A stretch of 64,000 nucleotides of DNA from Tetradesmus obliquus (taxonomy: Eukaryota; Chlorophyta; Chlorophyceae; Sphaeropleales; Scenedesmaceae). A program made the translations under genes and the position numbers. How positions within the stretch are numbered: position 1 is the stretch's first letter; every line of letters starts with the position of its first letter. The stretch lies in NCBI GenBank assembly GCA_030272155.1, contig CP126194.1, positions 4,331,501 to 4,395,500 on the forward strand, in the 5' to 3' direction. The notes under the pieces are model-generated. The model searched no databases. It worked only from the letters and a program-made list of their open reading frames with translations, and had not been told where the DNA came from. Positions 23,438 through 34,678 of this stretch are shown here, one piece after another.

Positions 23438-24475
23438 GCTGATCGGCTGGCTGGAAAGCGTAAGATAGGGTGGTGGGAGTTGCTTTGAGTGCCTGAGTGC
23501 TATCAATGCAAGACAGCCAGTCACAACACAACTTACAAAGGTACTAGCGCTGTGGAGGGGTTCCGCTATAAAATCCAAGCTTGTGGTGGCCGAGCGAGAA
23601 GAACACTCAGGTATGTAACAGTCACACTGTATGATGGCCTAAAAAGATGCATGAACGCTTCTTAAATACGAGTCAGTATTACAAAGCATGTTTTTGTTGG
23701 TGGAGTGCCTGGAGAAGCTCTATTGGCTTCGATGGCAGGCGGAAGTTCCGAAGCTTCTTTGGGCAAGACGCGACGCTTTTTTATGACTTCTGGGCATCTA
23801 AAAACAAATGATTGACATAAGCTACGCAGCTGTGGCTGAATTGACTAGGGTACGACGTCACCCGCCATAGGAGAGCTTGGCCGTGCGCTGATTGTGGTCG
23901 GAATCCAAGTGCGACGATCAATTGGCAGAACGGCTAAAGTACACACAAGCAATTATGTCAAGGATTTTCAACAACAACTGACTGGAGAAATTAGCCCGTT
24001 CACCCTGCAACGAAAGCGCAGTCATCCCAATGCGCCCTTACCACATGATGCACATGCAAGCAGCGACCCACGACTGCTGAACGAACAGCCTCGATCAAAA
24101 CACTCGTTGCACATTCATGGAAAGGATTGATCAAGAGCACGCAGGCTATGGCGTCAGTGCCTTGACTATCCAGGCAGCCAGCATGATGCCCGGCAGGCCC
24201 TGACCTTGCAGCTGACAGCATGCCACCTGGCACCTCCCAACGTGCTTCAAGCATCAGCAACAAGCCGTAAATGACAAAGCTAGGCATAACATCATGCTGT
24301 GTCACCATTGCTGAGCTGCGTATCACGCTTTGCAAGAGCATCACAACCGCCAAGGCAACCACACAGTATGCACTATGCAGTTGCAACCAGGTGAGACCCT
24401 GCAGCAAGCTACGCGCAGGAATGCCTCTCTGTCTCTGCACTGCACGACAGTTACCACACACAGGGGCAAACTATA
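23438..24475. other. GME upstream region
   Basis: About 1 kb containing the GME promoter and the 3' flank of RRP1. It is more AT-rich than the surroundings at 23600-23720 and 23810-23960. TATAAAA occurs at about 23568 on the plus strand, but GME is on the minus strand, so its role is unclear. No gene was recognised. Confidence 0.45.
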
Positions 24476-26750
24476 TCAGAAGAAGGCAGACGCCTTCACA
24501 CGCGGCACACTGTTCGGCGTAACCGCCTTGCGCGCACTGCCAGGCTGCTGCTGCTGCTGCTGTGGCAGCCTGCTGCCCTGCTGCTGCTTCGCTGGTGCCG
24601 TCGCCGGCGCATGCGGGCTGCCGCCTGACCTACTGCTGCTGCTCAGCCTGCCGAGCACTGAGCCACCACTCTTCTTGAGTGCACTGCCCTTCGGCTTAGT
24701 GGCTGGAGGGGACCTGAGGTCAGCTGGGGGCACTGGCGCGCCATGCGCAAAGTAGATGTTCTTCTTCAAGTCAATCACCACTCCCTTCTTGGCGGTGCTC
24801 AGCGAGCCAGCCCCGCCGGGCGTCTTGGCTGCTGCTGCTGCTGCCGGCGGCGGCGTCATGACGTCTGCTGCTGCTGGGGTTGATTCGCCATGCTTGCGCT
24901 TCTTCTTGCTGCTGCTGGGCTTTGCTGCCGGCTGCGGAGTCTCTGCTGCTGCTGCTGCTGCTGCTGCCACAGGTGTTGACACTGCAGCTTGACCATTCTG
25001 CAGCAACTCCTGCTGCTGCTTGTGCTTCTTCTTGCTCTTGGGCGTTACGCCATTGGCAGCCGCCGGCTGCTGCTGCTGCTGCTGCTCAGGCTGCAGGTGC
25101 AGCTCCTGCAGCGGCTGCTGCTGCTCCTGCTGCTCCTGCTTCTTCTTTTTCTTCTTGCTAGACGGTGTTTGGTGCTGCTGCTCCTGCTCAACCTCTAGTA
25201 GCTGCTGCTGCTGCTGCTCGGCCTCTTGCTGCTGCTGCCGCATCTTCTTCTTCTTCTTTTCGCTTGCTGGCTGCTGCTGCTGCTGCTGCTCTTCATCTGC
25301 TACTGCTGCTGCTGCAGCCAGCTTCCTGCGCTTGCCTGCTGCCCTCTCCAGCTCCTTGCTGATGCTGTACAGCACCTGCCTGTTGCGAGACCGCACACCA
25401 TCCGCAGCGCCGCGCTCGAACAGCAGCGCTGCCAGCTGTGCAGCGTCCAGCTGCGCACAGTAAGCTAAGCTGTCCTGTTCCTCATCGTCACTGTCACTAT
25501 CATCACCTGCTCCTGCTGCTGCAGCTGCTGCTTTGATGTCACTGACCAGCACATCGAAGACAGCCTCCCTGCAACACAACAGTAAGGCACACAGATTACG
25601 TGCACAGCAACAACATGAGCACAATCGCTGCTGCAAAGAATACAGAAAGAACAGCAAGCAACAAGCTGGAAAGTTGACTGCCCACCCAGCCACCTGATGG
25701 TGACCCAGCCCTGCCACATCATCCCTAGCTCCCTACACAAACTGAAGGTCACAGTCACCCTGCTCTATACACATGGGTTATCTTGCAGGAAACTTCCCTG
25801 CTGCCTGCTCTGCACTCACTTGATGCGCGCCAGCAGCGGCTGCTCGCCAGCAGCCTCCAGCACAGCCACAAACGGCTCCAGCAGCTGCAGCAGCGCCTGC
25901 TGACTCAGCGCCGCCTGCTGCTGAGCTGGCAGCCGCTTCAACTCCTGCAGCCACACGTCAGCCAGGTGGTAGGACAGCCCCAGGCTCTTGCTGCTGCTGC
26001 ATGGGATGAGCTGCTGCTGCAGCGGCAGCTGCAAGGTGAGGCTGGAGATGGCTGCGGGGTCCCTGCAGGATGAGGGTGGGCAAGGGTGGTGGCAAGTACA
26101 GCGGGGGGCAGGCAGAGGATATGTCTGACTTCCAGAACTACGAATTCTGTCAGCAAGTTACGGCGGGGTCATGGGAACGCATACAGCAGCAGCACTGCTC
26201 AGCATGCAGATGTCACTAGCAGCACGGCTCAGCACTGGTGCCAGCTCAGAAGCTGCACCACATGTGGGTGGTCCTTGAATGCTTGCTGATGCCACTGCTG
26301 GTGCATGGTGAAAAGCGACAAGCTTCCAGGACCAGGCAACAGCTGAAGCACTGCCTGTGCTGCCTAGCACGCAGTGCTGCGGCTGCTGGCAGCTGCTTGA
26401 TCTGCGTGTTTGCGCCTCCCCAGCACCCATAGCCCCACTGGCAGCAGCTGCAACTGCTCCTCCACAAGCACAGCTGCCCGCATCGTTTGCCGCTGACGAC
26501 AACAGCACTGCTGCTCAACTCTGTGCCTGCTGCTGTTCACAACCGAACCTAACTCACCACTGGCCATCAGCCAGGCGAGCCAGCAGCGCGGCCACAAACT
26601 TGCGCGTGAGCATCAGGAACTTGTCCAGCCTGTGCCTGTCCATGGCAAACCACTCGCGCCGCAGCGTGGCCAGCAGGCCAGCCCAGTACAGCTGTGCCAT
26701 GGCTGGCCGCATCTGCTGCAGCAGCCCTGCCAGCCGCTCCGCAAGCTCAG

Positions 26751-26782
<32 letters not shown>

Positions 26783-27437
26783 AAAAAGCACAAGCAGCGG
26801 CTGTCAGCTTGAGGCTTCATGTGTGGCAGCACTGCAGGAACGCTAGCCAGCAGCTGGTTGTGGCTTTTCAGATACTTTGTTTGTTACGATGTACCCTGTC
26901 AGGCAGGCCAGCTGTGGCTGCTACTACTCTGTTGACGGCACTCGCGCAAGCTGCCACAAGCATATCTACCCAGCAGTGGTACAGCGACAGCTGCGCCGCG
27001 CGCGTTGACCATTGCATGACTGAGCAAACTGGCACTGCACCTTGTGCAAGTGCGCGCTGAGACTGTGTAGCTACAAGCAGCACCAGCAGCTGCGTACCAG
27101 GCTCAGGCTAGACAAGCAACATACAGGCGCTGAAACCGCTCGTGCATACCTGCACAGGCGCTTTGTCAGAGTGCCAGAAGCAGAAGAACAGCCCCTTCCA
27201 CAGCTTCATCATGTCAAGCTCTGACATGCTGTCCTTGTGCACCAGGAAGCGTGATAACGCCTGCAGGCCTTTCTCGCGCGTGGCATAGTCTGTGGAGCCG
27301 AGGGCACGAGCAAACTTGCTGTTGCCGTCCTCCTCCTGCTGCTGTTGTTGAACGGCGGGCACCTGCTCCAACACCGGCTTCTGCTTGATCTTCCGCTTTT
27401 TATGAGGCTTTCCGCCATCATGTGGCTGTGTAGACAT
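24476..27437 (-). CDS. RRP1: RRP1/Nop52-family nucleolar ribosomal RNA processing protein
   Basis: Nucleolar factor for maturation of 60S pre-rRNA. Four exons in phase: 27437-27150, 26751-26558, 26062-25820, 25568-24476; 605 residues. After a basic N-terminus (KPHKKRKIKQK) comes the Nop52 domain: KFARALGSTDYATREKGL, KLWKGLFFCFWHSDKAPVQ, then MAQLYWAGLLATLRREWFAMDR, LDKFLMLTRKF, and ESYHLAD-like GLSYHLADVWLQEL. An acidic stretch DDSDSDDEEQD follows, then about 250 residues of Lys blocks alternating with poly-Gln/Ala, typical of nucleolar tails. The end has KNIYFAHGAPVPP. Start chosen at MSTQPHDGGK; a further in-frame Met at 27524 is less likely. The acceptor before exon 2 is preceded by a CTG run. 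It faces the dehydrogenase gene across about 400 bases. Confidence 0.9.
24900..25340. repeat. CTG/CAG-rich coding tract in RRP1
   Basis: Interrupted CTG runs, read as CAG or GCA on the coding strand, encode the alternating Gln/Ala and Lys blocks of the RRP1 tail. The pattern is low complexity with no single unit conserved. Confidence 0.8.
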
Positions 27438-27843
27438 GTTATTCCTATCTGGTAGTGTCTGGTAAGCGACCTGGAGACCGTGTGCCGCCCAAGTTGCGAC
27501 AGGGCTGTGCCTGCAGCTCTGCACAGCTGTTAACCGGAACTTGTGAAGCTTGTGAACAGAGTTGAATGCTGTGTGGGGATTAGCAATGCTTTGTTACCGG
27601 TGATACACACCGCCGCACCGGCATAACAGTGAGTGCAGTAGCATAACACCTTGTCATGCCAACTGCATGGTGATAAGCAGCGTCTGGTGCATCCCAGTAC
27701 GCAAGCTGACGTTGAATCTCCTGTCCTTAGGATTGGTCGTTGCAGCGTTATAAGGGTGCCTGCAGCAGTACGAAGTCCCTGCTGCTGTCCAACCCTCTGA
27801 AACACCCTCAAAGAAGCAGCTCAATCAGGCCGACGCAAGCGGC
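27438..27843. promoter_or_regulatory. Divergent intergenic region (RRP1 / dehydrogenase)
   Basis: About 406 bases between two head-to-head start codons. No clear TATA box was seen; the region must hold both promoters if the starts are right. Confidence 0.4.
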
Positions 27844-30717
27844 ATGGGATCTTTAGGTGCAGAGGAAGAGATATGGGAGATATGGTGGTGAGTGCTGCGT
27901 TGGGTCTGAGCACTCTGCTGGCGCTGTGGCAATCAGGCAGCGGGCCTGACAGATCTGCTGCCGTGCACGCATGCCATGATGGCGAGGCATGTGACTCAAA
28001 TACCTTGTCAAATACATACAGCAGCAAACTGACACACCTGCACAACTATGCTGTGTGATTCTAGGTGCTATGATGGGTGGCATGCGCCGGGAGACAAGTG
28101 AGCTGGCACCTTCTTCCAGCACATACCAGCGCTCATGAGCGCTGATCAATTGCCATCTGGCATGCAGCATGCAGCTGTGATATCAAGCAGCAGCTGCCAG
28201 TGCAGTCAGCAGCATAGTGTTTGCGCAGGCGCTGACAGCTGCCATCAATGCTGACCTGCAGGCTTGAGAGGATGCTGCCGCCTTGGGCCAAGCTGCACAG
28301 GATGGACCCTGGCAGGCCCCTAGCTGAGCAGGTGAGCTAAAGCACAGCTGGCAGAGCCTTTTGCTCTTGAATGCCAGCCAGCCACCAATCCTGGCAGCTG
28401 GCTGAGCAGGTGAGATCAGGGCGCAGCTGGCAGGGCCTGCTGCTGATGAGCACACTGATGCCAGTCAGTCACCTTTTCGTGCAGCTGGCCGATGAGTGTG
28501 CGTGTGGCAGCAGGGTTGCAGGGCTGCTGGATACAACAGTGCACACACAATGCTTGCACTGGATGCACTCGCCAGGATCATGTGTGCAGGAGTCAGCAGC
28601 TGGGCGTCCGTGAACTGGCTGCTGCTGACAAGCGCTGCATGTGGTTGGCCTCTTGTGATGCTGTTCAGCATTGTCAGGCTGCAATTGTCAGGCCATGTCT
28701 GGCAACTGACAGCAAGGATGTCTGAGGTAGCTTTGGCGCATCAACCACACTGCTCCATACATGTGTTTCCACAGTCGCTGGGATTCGTGCTGCCGCTGTA
28801 CTGCGCAGGTTGCCAACGCCAAGGTGCTGGTGCCAACAACTGGCTTGGTGGATGCTGCTGCCATCGCTGCTGCGCATGACCTGCGCTTGATCGCGCAGCC
28901 TGCAGCTGGCTACGCCAACATAGACCTGGAGGCAGCAAAGCAGCGAGGCATACCAGTCACCATCGCACCAGGTGGGTGGCCCATGCTTGATGCTCTGCCA
29001 GCTAGCTTCAGCAGCATGCGCAGCAGCAGTTGAGGCCGGCCCTGGTATTGATCTGTGAATAATTGCGCGGTATCCCTGCATACGAAACTGCTGTGGTATT
29101 GGCAAGCATAGTTGACTCATCCAGCTGCAGCATGCTCTTGTTTCATGGCCAGATGCCATGTATGCTGATGGTAGGTAATCATGGCATACTTCTAGACAAC
29201 CATCGTCACCACAGTCAATTACCATCACCCAAGGTCTGCTGCTGCTGTCTGCTTCTCTGGACCCACGGACAGGCTACAATGACAATGCAACTGCTGAGGT
29301 GGCGCTGATGATGATGCTGATGCTGCTGCGGCGCGTGGACGAGGCCCTGGTCGCTTTTCAGCAGCGCATCATTGGAGACCCTGTTGGGCACGAGCTGGCT
29401 GGCAAGACACTTGGCATCATTGGCATGGGCAGAGTGGGCAAGTGGGTGTGGTGTACGGCATAAACGCTGCGGACACTTTCTAGCTTCGCACTGAGCTCAA
29501 GTGGCTCAGTTCCTGGCTCGCTGTCGCCATTTTCACTGCCACTCCAATGCACTGGCTGCCTGCTGTTGGTTGCCAGGCATTTCACTCTTGCATCTTGAGA
29601 TTCAGCTGGCGAGTGCATCTGCGCATGTTGTTTGCTGCCAGGCATCTCACTCTTGCACCATGGGTGAATGAATGGCTATCTCTTCCTCGTCACAGCGTCT
29701 AACCAAATTCTGTGGCGTTTCAAGTACGACATCCATACATCAGCTGACTGGTGTTGATGCACTGCATGCTGGCTGCTGCGCCAGGTGCCTAGCAGCAGCA
29801 GCGCAGGGCCTGGGCATGAAGCTGCTGTCCACAGACTCTGGCAGCAGCAGGCAGCAGTTGGAGCAGCTGCTGCAGCAGAGCGACGTGGTGTCGCTGCACT
29901 GCCCGCTCAACCAGCAAACAACGGTGGGTGATAGAGCTGGGTCGAAAGCGGAAGTGTGTGTTAGTGCTGAATGGCGTGCGTTTGCTACTGTTGCTTGCAC
30001 TAATGCCGTGCGTGTGCAGATGACAGGGCGCAACAGACATGGGTCTGCTTGTGCCATGCACGTACATATTGTGATGTACATGCACATGAGTGGGCAAGAG
30101 GGCTCAACAACAACTAGCATGCTCCCTGTGCTGGCGCCTTGCAGGGCATGATAGGCCAGGCGGAGCTATCCATGATGAAGCCAGGAGCAGTGCTGATCAA
30201 CACAGCACGAGGCCCTGTGATAGACAAAGCAGCGCTGCTGCAGGCGCTGCAGCAGGGGCGCCTGGGTGGTGTGGGGCTGGATGTGCATTGGGTGGAGCCG
30301 GCTGACCCGCAGGAGGAGCTGTACAGGTGATCGACCGTTGTGTAACATTCTTACAGTCGTGTGATGCGGTGTTGTATATTGTAGGCGTGTTCATCATGGT
30401 TGTGCAAGTAGCTGGGGCGCTCCGTGCACACAGGGTTGTTGCGGCTGCATGCATTCACAAGGGTGCTTGATGCTTCCAATTGGCAGCGTGGTGCGACCGT
30501 TGCTTGCCTTCAAAAGCCTGCAAAAGTATATGCCTAATCAGCTGCTGCTGCTGTCTCATGTGTGCTACTCTGTGCGCCCTGCAGGCACCCTCGCGTGCTG
30601 GCCCTGCCACACATGGGCTCCGCAACTGACGAGGTGTACGAGCGCTTTGCACACATCCTGTGTGAAAACATAACTCGGGTGCGCGAGGGCCGGGAGCTGC
30701 TGCACAGGCTGTGCTGA
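27844..30717 (+). CDS. D-isomer-specific 2-hydroxyacid dehydrogenase
   Basis: NAD(P)-dependent oxidoreductase acting on D-2-hydroxyacids (family of phosphoglycerate, hydroxypyruvate and glyoxylate reductases). Eight exons in phase: 27844-27887, 28065-28097, 28262-28331, 28809-28971, 29273-29441, 29785-29923, 30145-30326, 30585-30717; 310 residues. Reads MGSLGAEEEIWEIWW, then RMDPGRPLAEQ joined to VANAKVLVPTTGLVD, QPAAGYANIDLEAAKQRGI, the nucleotide motif GIIGMGRVGK, and DVVSLHCPL. Catalytic Arg is in NTARGPVID, Glu in DVHWVEPAD, and His in LPHMGSATDE. No targeting peptide is obvious, so cytosolic is likely. The first three exons are tiny and rest on phase and splice sites. Exact substrate cannot be told. 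Intron 3 carries a partial copy of the exon 3 end. Confidence 0.88.
28320..28430 (+). repeat. Tandem duplication of an exon/intron junction
   Basis: The junction GCTGAGCAG|GTGAG at the end of exon 3 (28322-28360) recurs at about 28396-28435, followed in both copies by CAGCTGGCAGRGCCT (R = A or G). The second copy lies in the intron and keeps a usable donor. Confidence 0.7.
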
Positions 30718-33145
30718 AGCAGCAAGGCCTTGAATCATTGAGCGGTGCCATCCAAACAGAAGCAGGCACAAGCATGCTGCTTGAAGTTGTGGGAAAGCCT
30801 GCCGGCCTTACTGTCAGCAGTGCTGTGCATGCCCGCAAGGCGGCACATGTGGGTGGCATCATTGAACATTGCATTATGCTTGTGTGGGTCTTATGACTTG
30901 ATCCACTTGCGTACGCTGCATGAAGCATTGCGTTACAAAGCCGGCGACCTTGCAGCCTATGGCTGCTTGTGTGCATGGTGGAACATTCTTTCCCAGCGCA
31001 TTAGAGTGTTGCTTGCACTGACGACCGTTTGATGCGCAGCAGCTGAGACTGTGAACCGTGTTGCTTGCGCCGATCCTTGTGTTGTGTGTTGTTTCAGGGG
31101 CATGTGTGTCTGTGCGAGCATGCCGGTTGGCATTTTGTGTGTGCGTGCATCAGATTGCAACAATGCAGACAATCACTGGCTGTGCTGCCTATGGCAGCAT
31201 GGCGCGTGCGCATCAGTGCGCACCGCAGCAGGACTGAAGTTGGTTTGATCTGCACGTGTTTGACCCTTGCTAGCAATAGCTTTGGTGATTGCATATGCAC
31301 AGCTCGTGTTGTAGTCATCGGTCCCCTCTCACGCTCCCCAGTCTGTTGCTAGCGTGACAGCAACAGTGGGACGGTGCCACTCCAGCAGCGTAACACCAGT
31401 CTGTTCGATGAACGACTCACCAGTTTGGTGTTTTTCAGCACGCGTAATTGATTCAGGCTGCAGGCGTGATGGTGGAGAGAGCAAGGTCTCCCGTACTCTG
31501 TCCTGGCAAGCCTGGCATCATCGTACCACGAGTGCAGAGTACTACAGAGCACTGCATGCATTGGCAGCAGCGCTTTCAATGGAATCGCCACAACCAATAC
31601 CTCATGCTACTCCTGCAGCTTCCCAGAGGTGGCTCAGATTTGAAGGCCCATTGTAACCCATCTGCTTGCGCTTGGTAGCGTGTTGCAACACTGGCGGGGG
31701 CCGCGGCAATGTGAAGCGTGTGTGGGCATGCCATTCATAGTGCCTGCACATGCCCACCTGTCTATGATCAGCTGCAGGTGCTGTACCTGATAGCATCAGC
31801 TGGGAGTCAACCAACAACGTGAGTCCCTCAACAGCTGCTGCTGCTGTGGAGCTACATGCTACATTCAACAAACTTGTCACAATCTGGATGTTACAGGGCA
31901 AGAACATCGCTTGTTGTCAAGCAGATACAGCTCAAATGAGAACCGCCAATTCCCATCAGCCCTTGGCAGGAGCCGGCCAGTACAAACTAGCCATAGTACT
32001 GTCGCTGTCACTAGTGACTGCAGCGATTTCGCAAGGCTTAAGCCTGCAAGCTTGCAGCTGAGCTGCACTGGCCCAGTGCAGGCGGCCTGCATCCTGGTCC
32101 TGGGTACACGCGCAGCAGGCCTCCACCACATTCGCAGCATGCAGCACCAAGAGAGATCGGCGTCAATGGTGGTTCCACTGACCAAGATGCTGCTGCACAC
32201 TGCCGCGGATTGCGGCAACCCATCATCAACATGGCTGGCTTGATGCCAGTGGTCACGGCAGCGGCTTTACAGCGGCCGCGATCTGCTTCATCACACCTTA
32301 CTCAGCATGTACTGCATGCTGTACAGCAAACCATGGTACGCAGACAGTACTGTGCCAGTGTGCGCAGTAACAGCAGTTCAGCAAGTGCAGAAATTATCCA
32401 CACACAGCAGCATGTCCAACAGCAAATCAATCCTGCAAAGAGGACAGTCTAGCATGAAATTGGAAATCTGTGTTGCACAGCAATTAGAAGACATCCAACT
32501 TCAGCCAAAAGTGCGTACCACGATTGTGTTAGCAACGCATGCATACAGACATGCAGCTGACCGTGCTTCAGCGATAAGCCATCTGTACACATCACTTGAC
32601 GCAGCTGCTCAGCTACTGCCAACCCAGCTCTGACCCAAGTCCTGTAACACAGTCGACTGACGTCAAGCTGCACTGTTCTGGGGGTTCCCTCCAACACAAC
32701 CAATCACTGCCTTCAGGTGACCAACACTTTAAGTGATGGATGACCATCACAAGCCAAAGAACAAGCATACGTGCCATGCTGGCGCTTGTGCTGTTGGTGC
32801 TCGAGTCCTATTTGGACATGTCATGACTGCTGGCGTAAGACACACAGATGACCACAGAAGACACACAGATGACCACAGCACAAGCCCACACACAAACTGG
32901 AATCCTTGATGGTGGTGAGCTCAAGCCTTCCACCCACTCAGCAGCAGGCTTCGCAACCACACCAACCTCACAACCAACTAAATTCAGGAACCTACGCACC
33001 CTTCATCACCACACACTCTGCAGCCTCGATGCAATACAGTGCACCCTCTCACTCATCTGGCTTGGCCAGCAACCAGCCCTGCTGGTGGCAAGCAAGCAAT
33101 ACCATCACCACAATTGGGTTGCAACCCAGGCAGACGCGCTCATGT
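30718..33145. other. Convergent intergenic region, no gene recognised
   Basis: 2.4 kb between two convergent genes. Only short frames without family resemblance occur (for example 31354-31656 plus, 31877-32218 minus). It includes TG-rich sequence at 31060-31150. Long for 3' flanks here, so a non-coding or unrecognised gene is possible; nothing can be supported. Confidence 0.4.
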
Positions 33146-34641
33146 TCACACTGTGTTGGGGCCATCAAACCACTTCCTAGCAGACAGCACCCACCACCCA
33201 ATGCTAACCAGCAGAACGCCCGCCACTGTCACGCCAGCGTAGTTCAGGTTGACGTGGGTGACGGGGTATGCTGTCGGCAGCACAAACAGCACCGTGAGGA
33301 AGGCCACCCACAGCAGCGCAATGACAGCCACTGGCACACCTGCCCTGCCCAGGTGCACTGGGCCTGGCATGAACGTGTTGGAGCCGTTGACCAGCCTGAA
33401 GAAGATTGGGATGGCATAACCTGCAGGGCACAGCAGGGCATGTGTGGTACGCAGCAGGCACTGTGAAGAGCAGTACTCTTACTGCAGGTGTTGCGAGGCG
33501 CAGCAGCTTGTTCAAGCTGCCGTTGCTGGGTCACTGGCCAGATGTCGTCATGTGCCCGCAACACTATGCAAGTCGGGGTGCCCTCTGTAACAGACATGTG
33601 TTTTGGAGATCTCCGGGCATTCCAGGCATGCTCACTTATGTAGAGTCCAATGGTGGCCAGGCTGGTGATGGCTGCAAAGGCCGCTGTGATCCACGCACAT
33701 AAAGCTTTTGGCAGACGCATTTACAACAAAACTGCTTCCAGGTGCATGCGCGCGCTCACTTATGTACAGCCCAATGGTGGCCAGGCTGGTGATGGCTGCA
33801 AAGGCCACGGTTGAGCCCAGCATGGGCAGGCCCAGCAGGAAGGCGGCAGCCACCATAACCCAGGTGGAGGCCACGGGCGTGTCAGAGATGCCGCTCACGC
33901 GCGCCAGCCACCTGCAATAGTGCAGCAGATGTACACAGCAGCAGCAGCTGTCGCCGACTCAGTGACTGAAAGGCAAGCAGGCGAAGGGGTGTACAGCAAG
34001 GGCCAGGCTCCCTAGCAACAGCTGCGCTGGTAAGCATACCAAAACCTTGTCTACCATCTTTCCAGAAGCCGTGATCCTGGAAGCTTGACATCACACATGA
34101 AGCCAGCATCCTGCGCACCTGTGGCCCGGCACAGCCTTGTCGCGTGCAAAGGACCACAGCGTGCGGCTGTTGCCGGTGACGCTGCTCATGCTGCAGAAGA
34201 GCTGCGCCACCAGCGGCACGCACAGCAGCGCGGCAGCGCTCGCGCGCGCAAACGCCTCATTGCCGCTGCCGCTGCGCGCCATGAATGCGTCCAGCACGAC
34301 TTGGCCGACTACGAAGGTGCCTCCTGTGGCGTTGGCTGGGTCGAGGAGTGTCGAGGGGTCTTGGATGCTGAAGGTGATGGCCAGCAGGTAGATAAAGCCC
34401 ACCACGCCTGCAGAATCATGCACATGTGTTTGTTGTGTGTGTGTAAGGCAATGCGCGCAGTATGGTGTACAGTGGCTTTCAAGACACCAGGGCTGGGGCA
34501 ATGACTGCACGTTTGCGGGGATGACACAGCCAGGCTGTTGTCAAAACTGCATGCCATTGCTGGCCGGCATCAGGCAGCCATGGGCGCTCACGGCGGAACG
34601 CACGTACCAAGTTTGAATAACTGGTCAAGGGCCATTGCCCC

Positions 34642-34678
<37 letters not shown>

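Noticed and set aside
28496-28879. Plus-strand frame upstream of dehydrogenase exon 4 as its N-terminus
   Set aside because: A better model uses three small exons (27844-28331) that join in phase and lead straight into VANAKVLVPTT; this frame lies in the intron.
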